Assembly (NCBI GenBank): GCA_902476875.1
Contig: CABSFC010000099.1
Coordinates: 1-10,207 of the forward strand
From: an uncultured Oscillibacter sp.
GTDB lineage: Bacteria; Bacillota; Clostridia; Oscillospirales; Oscillospiraceae
Reading direction: 5' to 3'
DNA: 10,207 nucleotides
The notes under the pieces were generated by a model. The model ran no database searches, had not been told where the DNA came from, and saw nothing but the letters and a program-made list of their open reading frames with translations. Of this stretch, positions 5,241 to 10,207 are shown in pieces; position 1 is the first letter of the stretch, and each line of letters begins with the position of its first letter. A program made the position numbers and the translations under genes.

Positions 5241-7448
5241 TCACCGCAGCAGCTGGTTTTCGCCGGTGACGGCGGCGCCGGTCTCGTCGGCGGAGAAGTA
5301 GGCGTTGAGGATCTCAACGGCGACAGGCGCGGCGGTGGCGCCGGCGCCGGCCTGCTCGATGACGATGGCCACGGCGATCTCCGGCTCGTCGTAGGGCGCG
5401 AAGCACACGAACACGCCGTTGTTCTCCTGGCCGTCCACCTGGGCGGTGCCGGTCTTGGCGCCGGCGGACACCACGCAGTCCTTAAAGGCGCTGTGGACCA
5501 TGCCGCCGGGCTGGGTGTAGTCGTACATGCCCTTTTTCACGGCGTTCAGCGTGCTGTCGCTGATGTCGACGAGGTTGGCGGGGGAGGTGTCGCCGGTGGC
5601 CAGCACCTCGGCGTTGTCGTAGGATTTGACGGCCTTCAGCAGGTGGGCCTGGCAGTGCTTGCCGCCGGAGACCAGGGTGGCGATATAGTTGGCCAGCTGG
5701 AGGGGGGTGTACCGCTGGTTGGCCTGACCGAAAGCCGCCCAGGGCGTCAGGTTTTCGCCGGTCTGGTTCTCCGGCAGGGTGCCGGCGCTGTCGCCGATCT
5801 CAATGCCGGTGGGCTCCCCCAGGCCGAAAGCGGTCAGATACTCCCGGAAGGTGTCCATGCCCATCCGGTAGCCCATCTCCGCGAAAAAGTAGTTGCAGGA
5901 GTTGCTGATGGCCTCGGTGACGTTCAGCTTGCCGTGGCCGCCGCGGAACCAGCAGTTGGCGCCGTCATTGGTGGTGCCGGGATAGATCCAGCGTCCGGTG
6001 TCCCTGATCTTCTCCGTCAGGTCCGTGGCGCCGGACTCCAGCGCCGCCACGGCGGTCAGGGGCTTCAGGGTGGAGCCCGGGGCGTAGGGATAGCTGGTGG
6101 CCCGGTTGTTGAAGGGCTTGGCGGGATCCGCCAGAAGCGCCTGATAGATGTCCGACTGGCGGTAGGTGGCCAGGTCGTAGGTGGGATAGGAGGCCAGGGA
6201 CAGAATCTCGCCGGTGCCCACCTTCACCACGGCCGCGGAGGCGCCCCGGGACACCAGGCCGTCCTCGTCGTTCATGGCGGCGACGGCCTCCGCCAGGGTG
6301 TCCTCCACCACCTGCTGGAGCTCCAGGTCGATGGTCAGCTCCACGGTGTTGCCGGGCTGGGGGTCCGTGCTGTAATACTCGCCGGTGATCTTGCCCTCGC
6401 TGTTGGAGGAGACGACGCGCCTGCCGTCCGTGCCCTTCAAATACGGCTCAAAGGCGGCTTCCACGCCGGACTTGCCCACCAGATCGTCCAGGTCGTAGCC
6501 CGCGCCCAGGGCCGCCAGCTCCTCGTTGCTGTCGATGCGGCCCACGGTGCCCAGGATGTGGGCGGCGTAGGTGGTGGCGTACTCCCGGACGGAGGACCGG
6601 GAGACCTTGACGCCCCGGTAGCCGCCGTCGCTGAGCAGGGAGATGAACTCCGTGTCAATGTCCTCCGCGAAGGTGTAGGCGATCTTGGTGATATCCAGCG
6701 CCCGGAGGGACAGCTCATACCGGACGCCCAGCACCAGCCGGGCCTCCGACAGGGAGAAGCCGGCGGGCAGCGCAAAGTCCTCCCGCATCCAGCCCAGCAG
6801 CTTCGAGGGCGTGATGCCCGCGCCGCTCAGCAGCTGGACGGTCAGGTCCTCAACGGTCAGCCGCTTCAAAAGCGCCTCCGCCGCCTCCTCCGGGGAGGCC
6901 GGGGCGGACGCGTCGGCCTCCGTCTCCGAAAGCGCCCCCCGCGGCTCCGGCGCCTCCTCCGACGCCACGGCCTCGGGGTGCTGGAGCAGATAGGCGGACA
7001 GGGCCTCCCTGGCGGGAGTCAGGCTTTTTAAATAGGAGAGGAACCGCTTCTTCTGTGTGTCGGAGAGCTGGTCCAGCGTATAGGTGACCGGCAGCTGGCG
7101 GGAGACGGGCAGATTGTCCACCCACGTCACGCCGTTGTCCTGGCACAGCTCCACCAGGCGCAAAATGGCCTCGTTCTGGTCGTCGTCGGCTTTCAGCAGA
7201 CTGGCGTCAAAGGTCAGGGAGTAGGTGGAGCGGCTGCTCACCAGGGGCCGCCCGTTCCGGTCGGTGACGACGCCCCGGGAGGCCTCCACCTTCTCCTCCC
7301 GGGCGATGGAGCGGATGGAGCGGGCGACGTAGTCGTCATACTGGTTCACCTGGATGTCGTACAGAACGCCCAGATAGACCAGCAGCACCGCCGCCAGAAA
7401 GCCCGCCAGCAGGTACAGGCGTGTGTGTTGAGTCTCTTTGTGGTCCAT
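5241..7448 (-). CDS. mrdA: Penicillin-binding protein 2 (elongation-specific D,D-transpeptidase)
   Basis: A 735-residue class B PBP that cross-links peptidoglycan with a RodA-type glycosyltransferase during lateral growth. It has a short cytoplasmic tail, one membrane anchor (about 12-30) and a pedestal domain opening with RGVVTDRNG (58-66). GKSGVEAAFEPYLKGTDGR (325-343) follows. The transpeptidase domain has SxxK as STLK (459-462, catalytic S459), SxN as SCN (517-519) and KTG (665-667, in GAKTGTAQ), all intact. A Glu/Ala/Pro-rich low-complexity stretch (about 161-195) sits in an enlarged pedestal. The ATG at 7448 follows AAAAGGAG at 5 nt; the frame stays open upstream but only through mreD. 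mreC and mreD next door point to the elongation role rather than division (FtsI) or sporulation (SpoVD), and no PASTA domain is seen. It starts 11 nt after the mreD stop. Confidence 0.95.
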   Translation of the reverse strand: MDHKETQHTRLYLLAGFLAAVLLVYLGVLYDIQVNQYDDYVARSIRSIAREEKVEASRGVVTDRNGRPLVSSRSTYSLTFDASLLKADDDQNEAILRLVELCQDNGVTWVDNLPVSRQLPVTYTLDQLSDTQKKRFLSYLKSLTPAREALSAYLLQHPEAVASEEAPEPRGALSETEADASAPASPEEAAEALLKRLTVEDLTVQLLSGAGITPSKLLGWMREDFALPAGFSLSEARLVLGVRYELSLRALDITKIAYTFAEDIDTEFISLLSDGGYRGVKVSRSSVREYATTYAAHILGTVGRIDSNEELAALGAGYDLDDLVGKSGVEAAFEPYLKGTDGRRVVSSNSEGKITGEYYSTDPQPGNTVELTIDLELQQVVEDTLAEAVAAMNDEDGLVSRGASAAVVKVGTGEILSLASYPTYDLATYRQSDIYQALLADPAKPFNNRATSYPYAPGSTLKPLTAVAALESGATDLTEKIRDTGRWIYPGTTNDGANCWFRGGHGKLNVTEAISNSCNYFFAEMGYRMGMDTFREYLTAFGLGEPTGIEIGDSAGTLPENQTGENLTPWAAFGQANQRYTPLQLANYIATLVSGGKHCQAHLLKAVKSYDNAEVLATGDTSPANLVDISDSTLNAVKKGMYDYTQPGGMVHSAFKDCVVSAGAKTGTAQVDGQENNGVFVCFAPYDEPEIAVAIVIEQAGAGATAAPVAVEILNAYFSADETGAAVTGENQLLR

Positions 7449-7459
7449 GTGTGCTCCTT

Positions 7460-7972
7460 TTAATCGTCCAGATGGGTCTTCCGGTACACGGCCCGGTACA
7501 GCAGCGTGACGGGGATGGTCAGCGGCGCGGTGACACAGAACTCCCGCAGCGCCACGAAGGCGCAGGCGCTCCAGGCGGCCTTGCCATGCATCCACAGCAG
7601 CAGGCCGTGGGCGGCGCCTGTGATCAAAAAGGCGGCGGCGGTCCCGGCCAGGGAGCACAGCACCCCGGCGGGCAGCAGGCTCTGGGACATCAGGGCCGCG
7701 CACAGCCCCGTCAGGGGAAACAGCAGGGTGTAAAAGCAGGGGCCGCTCCCCGGCAGCAGCAGATCGCAGACCACGCCCACCGCCAGGGCGAACACGGTGC
7801 CGGGCACGGGGCCCTCATAGGCGGCGGGGATCACCGCCAGCAGGGGATAGACAAAGGGGATGACGCCCCAGAGGGTGACGCGCTGGCACAGCGCCCCCTG
7901 GACCAGGAAGCACAGCGCCGTGGCGGCGGCGTACAGCGCCCATTTGAAGATGGTTTCGTTACGGGCCAGCAC
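7460..7972 (-). CDS. mreD: Rod-shape-determining membrane protein MreD
   Basis: A 170-residue, very hydrophobic protein with about six membrane segments (roughly 10-26, 35-51, 56-73, 79-97, 102-121, 145-163). That matches MreD, the small multi-pass partner of MreC in the elongasome. Sequence conservation in this family is low, so the call rests on length, topology and position between mreC and mrdA. The start is a GTG at 7972 preceded by AAAAGGAGG at about 10 nt, a strong but slightly distant ribosome site; no ATG lies near. The stop is 11 nt before mrdA, indicating co-transcription. Unusually, 188 bp of repeat-rich sequence separate it from mreC. Confidence 0.88.
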   Translation of the reverse strand: MLARNETIFKWALYAAATALCFLVQGALCQRVTLWGVIPFVYPLLAVIPAAYEGPVPGTVFALAVGVVCDLLLPGSGPCFYTLLFPLTGLCAALMSQSLLPAGVLCSLAGTAAAFLITGAAHGLLLWMHGKAAWSACAFVALREFCVTAPLTIPVTLLYRAVYRKTHLDD

Positions 7973-8001
7973 AGGCGGCGGACCTCCTTTTCGCGGAAAA
8001 T

Positions 8002-8153
8002 AGCGGAGCGGGTTCGGTGGCAGGCGGACGCGGGGGATATGGAGCTTGGGGGCCCCCGGCGAAGCCCAGCGGAGCGGGATCGGCGGGGAAGAGACGGAGC
8101 AGCGGAATGAGCGAGGGATCGCCGGCAGGCGGACACGAGGGATATGGAGCTTG
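8002..8153. repeat. Degenerate direct repeats filling the mreC-mreD spacer
   Basis: Two 30-bp copies at 8019-8048 and 8124-8153 match at 28 of 30 positions (core GGATATGGAGCTTG) and are offset by 105 bp. A second 19-bp unit occurs at 8002-8020 and 8068-8086, matching at 17 of 19 (core AGCGGAGCGGG). A looser third copy lies at about 8101-8123. The layout looks like composite units, each made of the 30-bp part plus the 19-bp part, one of them incomplete. A GGGGGCCCCC palindrome lies at 8048-8057. This stretch falls between the mreC stop and the mreD start, where these genes normally abut. Confidence 0.8.
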
Positions 8154-8160
8154 CGACGTC

Positions 8161-9003
8161 TCAGGGTACGATGTCAAAAGACTTGATGACGAAGACCTCC
8201 GTCAGGGAGGCGAAGTCCACGCCGGGGGTCAGGATGGCGTAGGAGGCGGCGCCGGAGTCGTCCACCTGGACCTCCTCCACGGAGCCGATGACCAGCCCGG
8301 AGGGGTAGTACTCGCCAAGACCCGAGGTCACCACCAGATCGCCGCCCAGCAGCTGGCAGTCGGCGGGCAGGTAGTCCAGCCGCAGCCGGTCCTCCCCCAT
8401 CAGGGAGAAGTCCCCCTGGGCCAGGCCCAGGTCCTTGGTGCGGAAGACCTGGGCGCCGAGGGAGATGTCCGTGTCCACCAGCGTCAGCACCGTGGACCAG
8501 TTGGTCCCGCACTCGCTGATGATGCCCACCAGGTAGCCCCGCTCGTCGATGACGCAGTCGTTGACCTCCACGCCGTGGGCGGTACCCTTGTTCAGTGTCA
8601 GGGAGGAGGTCCAGTTGGTGACCTCGTGTTCCGTGATATAGGCGGCCTCCAAATCGCTGAGGTCCCGGCGCTGCTCCCGCAGGTTCAAAAGCTCCCGCAG
8701 GCGCTCGTTTTCGTCCAGGGCCGCCTCCGCCTGCCGCACGGTCTCCTCCATCTCGGCGATCCGTTTGCGCAGGGCGGCGTTCTCCTCCTCCAGCGCGGTG
8801 GTGTCCCGGTAGTAGTTCTGCTTGTCGTTGAACCAGGTGGCGACGGCGGTGTAGGCGGAGCGGAAGGGGGAGGCCACGATGTTGGCCACATTGGTCAGAG
8901 GGGCGGAGGTGTTGCTGAGGGCGGACATGACGGCCAGCGCCACTGCGATGACCGCCGCGGCGAACAACACCCACAATCCGTGATTTTTCAGGAAGTTTTT
9001 CAA
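8161..9003 (-). CDS. mreC: Rod-shape-determining protein MreC
   Basis: A 280-residue bitopic protein that scaffolds the elongasome outside the membrane and activates PBP2-RodA. It shows a short basic cytoplasmic start, one membrane segment (about 10-28), a coiled coil (about 66-108, rich in Glu/Arg/Leu heptads) and then the two-lobed beta domain. The family-typical LNKGTAHGVEVND is at 137-149 and GLGEYYPSGLVIG at 228-240. Length is normal and the end (FVIKSFDIVP) looks natural. The start is a TTG at 9003 with AAGGAGG 7 nt upstream; no ATG fits. It begins 43 nt after the maf stop. mreB, often just upstream, is not present here. Confidence 0.96.
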   Translation of the reverse strand: MKNFLKNHGLWVLFAAAVIAVALAVMSALSNTSAPLTNVANIVASPFRSAYTAVATWFNDKQNYYRDTTALEEENAALRKRIAEMEETVRQAEAALDENERLRELLNLREQRRDLSDLEAAYITEHEVTNWTSSLTLNKGTAHGVEVNDCVIDERGYLVGIISECGTNWSTVLTLVDTDISLGAQVFRTKDLGLAQGDFSLMGEDRLRLDYLPADCQLLGGDLVVTSGLGEYYPSGLVIGSVEEVQVDDSGAASYAILTPGVDFASLTEVFVIKSFDIVP

Positions 9004-9010
9004 ATCAAGT

Positions 9011-9017
9011 CCTCCTT
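9011..9017 (-). promoter_or_regulatory. Ribosome binding site deciding the TTG start of mreC
   Basis: A full AAGGAGG on the minus strand, 7 nt before the TTG at 9003. The strength and spacing of this site justify the rare start codon, and the protein begins with the expected basic tail and membrane anchor. Confidence 0.85.
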
Positions 9018-9046
9018 AGAGAGGGGAAAGCCGATTGGGACGCGGC

Positions 9047-9625
9047 TCAGTCGAAAAAGGTGACGCCGAACCGGCCCAGCATCCGGCTCAGCCGCAGCAC
9101 CGGCAGACCCATGACGTTGAAGAAGTCGCCGTTGAGCCGCTCCACCAGCAGCGCGCCCTTGCCCTGGACGCCGTAGGCCCCGGCCTTATCCATGGGCTCG
9201 CCGGTGGCGATGTAGCCGCGAAGCTCCGCCTCCGTCGCGGGGCGGAAATAGACCTCGGTGGACTCGCTCTCGGTGACGGAGCGGGCGCCCTGGCGCACCG
9301 TCACGCCGGTGCAGACCGTGTGGCGGCGGCCCTGGAGGGCCGTCAGCATCCGCAGCGCGTCGGCCTCGTCCACGGGCTTGCCCAGGCGCGCGTCGTCCAG
9401 AAACACCATGGTGTCGGCGGTGATGACGATCTCGTCGTCCGCGCACAGGGCCCTGGCGGCGTCCGCCTTCTCCCGGGAGATATACTCCACGATCTCCCGG
9501 GGCGTCAGGCCGGCGGGGTAGTCCTCCGCCGTTTCCGGCACACGGACGTCGAACTCCGTGATGCCGATGCGCCGCAGAAGCTCCTGCCGCCGGGGGGAGC
9601 CGGAGGCCAATACGATCTTTGCCAT
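9047..9625 (-). CDS. maf: Maf/Ham1-fold nucleoside triphosphate pyrophosphatase
   Basis: Maf enzymes hydrolyse canonical (dTTP/UTP) or modified nucleoside triphosphates to the monophosphate and pyrophosphate, cleaning the nucleotide pool; overexpression in B. subtilis arrests septation. The 192-residue form has the loop SGSPRR at 8-13, the catalytic ADT at 70-72 (D71), GKP at 82-84 and DKAGAYGVQGKG at 146-157, the pattern expected for the YhdE (dTTP/UTP) branch. I choose the ATG at 9625 (MAKIVLASGSPRR), 8 nt after the dut stop, with a weak TGAGG nearby. An alternative GTG at 9637 overlaps the dut stop but has a poorly spaced ribosome site. It lies between dut and mreC; a maf-mre link is common in bacteria. 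Confidence 0.94.
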   Translation of the reverse strand: MAKIVLASGSPRRQELLRRIGITEFDVRVPETAEDYPAGLTPREIVEYISREKADAARALCADDEIVITADTMVFLDDARLGKPVDEADALRMLTALQGRRHTVCTGVTVRQGARSVTESESTEVYFRPATEAELRGYIATGEPMDKAGAYGVQGKGALLVERLNGDFFNVMGLPVLRLSRMLGRFGVTFFD

Positions 9626-9633
9626 GGGGCGCC

Positions 9634-10065
9634 TCACTTTCCGGTGGAGCCGAAGCCGCCCCGGTCCGGGCCGTCCAGACGCTCCACCCGGGTGAAGGTC
9701 AGGGCGGGCTGGTTTCGCATGACGCGGAACTGGCAGACGCGGGCGTTTTTCTCAATGGTCACGTCCCGGGTGGCGTAGACCGGCATCCGCCACTGGTCGT
9801 TGTCGCCGCAGTAGGAGCAGTCCACCACCCCCATGGAGTTGGTCTGCAGGATGCCGTAGTTTTTAAACGTGGAGCTGCGGGGGACGATGTGGGCCTCATA
9901 GCCCTCCGGCAGGGCGATGGCCACCCCCAGGGGGATCAGGCGGAACTCCCCGGCCTTCAAGGTCACTTCCTCGGCCGTGTGGAGGTCGATCCAGTCGGAT
10001 TTTCCATCTACATAGCACAGCTCGTCGATGTCGTCAACAAAATATTTTACCTTGATTTCTTCCAT
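9634..10065 (-). CDS. dut: dUTP diphosphatase (trimeric dUTPase family)
   Basis: Hydrolyses dUTP to dUMP and pyrophosphate, keeping uracil out of DNA and feeding thymidylate synthesis. The 143-residue protein has the five trimeric-dUTPase motifs: 1, around DWIDLHTAEEV (24-34), somewhat divergent; 2, PRSST (62-66); 3, GVVDCSYCGD (79-88, catalytic D82); 4, ARVCQFRV (108-115); and 5, DRGGFGSTGK (134-143), the nucleotide-capping tail. The ATG at 10065 follows GGAG at 6 nt. A TTG at 10077 would add four residues but would place its codons over that ribosome site, so I reject it. It is the first gene of the visible rightmost operon, behind a TATAAT box. The motif 1 wording leaves open a dCTP/dUTP-family variant, but the complete motif 5 favours dUTPase. 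Confidence 0.92.
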   Translation of the reverse strand: MEEIKVKYFVDDIDELCYVDGKSDWIDLHTAEEVTLKAGEFRLIPLGVAIALPEGYEAHIVPRSSTFKNYGILQTNSMGVVDCSYCGDNDQWRMPVYATRDVTIEKNARVCQFRVMRNQPALTFTRVERLDGPDRGGFGSTGK

Positions 10066-10071
10066 ATAAAA

Positions 10072-10075
10072 CTCC
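10072..10075 (-). promoter_or_regulatory. Ribosome binding site deciding the ATG start of dut
   Basis: GGAG on the minus strand, 6 nt before the ATG at 10065. It argues against the upstream in-frame TTG at 10077, which overlaps this site. Confidence 0.65.
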
Positions 10076-10109
10076 AAATTTTGATGATGTTTTGTAATAT
10101 TAAATTGAT

Positions 10110-10125
10110 ATTATACGATTCGTAT
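10110..10125 (-). promoter_or_regulatory. Probable promoter -10 region of dut with an overlapping short palindrome
   Basis: A perfect TATAAT (10115-10110) lies in an abrupt AT-rich patch, about 45 nt upstream of the dut ATG, giving a short leader of roughly 38 nt. No -35 resembling TTGACA is present at 16-18 bp, where the sequence is pure G/C, so an activator may be needed or the call may be wrong. A 13-bp palindrome ATACGA-N-TCGTAT (10113-10125) overlaps the upstream half of the -10 box and could be an operator (inference). Confidence 0.42.
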
Positions 10126-10135
10126 TCGGAGGGGG

Positions 10136-10190
10136 CCGCCCGGAGGGCGGGGCGGGGTGCGCCGTGTCGCGGCGCTGGGAGTTGCACCCC
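10136..10190. other. GC-rich stem-loop cluster upstream of dut
   Basis: Two hairpins are visible: CCGCCC-GGA-GGGCGG at 10136-10150, and a larger one pairing GGGGTGC (10154-10160) with GCACCCC (10184-10190), with an inner GCCG/CGGC stem. On the plus strand the larger hairpin is followed by TTCTCTTTTT (10194-10203), which resembles an intrinsic terminator for rightward transcription, although no plus-strand gene is seen. No coding region is supported between 10066 and the window edge. Confidence 0.45.
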
Positions 10191-10207
10191 CCATTCTCTT
10201 TTTGCCG

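Noticed and set aside
5493..7031. Plus-strand open frame of 512 codons
   Set aside because: It is entirely antisense to mrdA, which has intact STLK, SCN and KTG motifs. The product is Gly/Val/Gln-rich shadow sequence with no domain.
7449..7703. N-terminal extension of PBP2 by 85 codons
   Set aside because: The extension lies inside mreD, is Arg-rich shadow sequence, and the ATG at 7448 has a strong AAAAGGAG and leads straight into the expected membrane anchor.
7959..8177. Proline-rich 72-codon minus-strand open frame spanning the mreC-mreD spacer
   Set aside because: It starts at a TTG with no ribosome site, overlaps both flanking genes, and its repeated peptide comes from the DNA direct repeats. 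A frameshifted MreC tail was considered, but MreC already has a normal length and end.

Overview
All ten genes in this window lie on the minus strand, so the biological order runs from right to left. The sequence is GC-rich. Shine-Dalgarno sites are strong and close to AAGGAGG, GTG and TTG starts are used, and the genes are Firmicutes-type: ParA/ParB with the 16-bp parS palindrome, MreC, MreD, a two-domain PBP2, Maf and a trimeric-type dUTPase. I infer a high-GC member of class Clostridia, probably in the Oscillospiraceae/Oscillospirales range (gut genera such as Flavonifractor or Oscillibacter). The genus cannot be fixed from this sequence alone.

Right block (about 10125 down to 3267): an AT-rich stretch with a perfect TATAAT leads into dut (dUTP diphosphatase) and then maf (nucleotide pyrophosphatase), two nucleotide-pool cleaning enzymes. 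Next come mreC, mreD and mrdA (PBP2), the membrane and transpeptidase parts of the lateral-wall elongation machine. The mreC-mreD junction is interrupted by a 188-bp spacer of degenerate direct repeats. After mrdA comes an intracellular GH13 alpha-glucan hydrolase of the neopullulanase/cyclomaltodextrinase type. The block ends in a 30-bp perfect palindrome followed by a T-rich run, which reads as an intrinsic terminator. Its centre is a perfect parS site.

Left block (about 3250 down to 1): a second parS site sits just upstream of a good sigma-A-type promoter (TTGCAA-17-TATAAT). The promoter drives parA (soj), parB (spo0J) and a small single-pass membrane coiled-coil protein whose start overlaps the parB stop (ATGA). 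A third parS site lies in the 76-bp gap before serS, which runs off the left edge and keeps 274 codons.

The window therefore joins cell-wall elongation, nucleotide housekeeping and chromosome segregation. The most interesting points are the parS site built into a terminator, the ring of three perfect parS sites around parAB, the unnamed membrane coiled-coil protein coupled to parB, and the repeat-filled mreC-mreD spacer. No RNA genes, CRISPR arrays, insertion sequences or phage genes were seen, and no gene-free stretch exceeds 300 bases.
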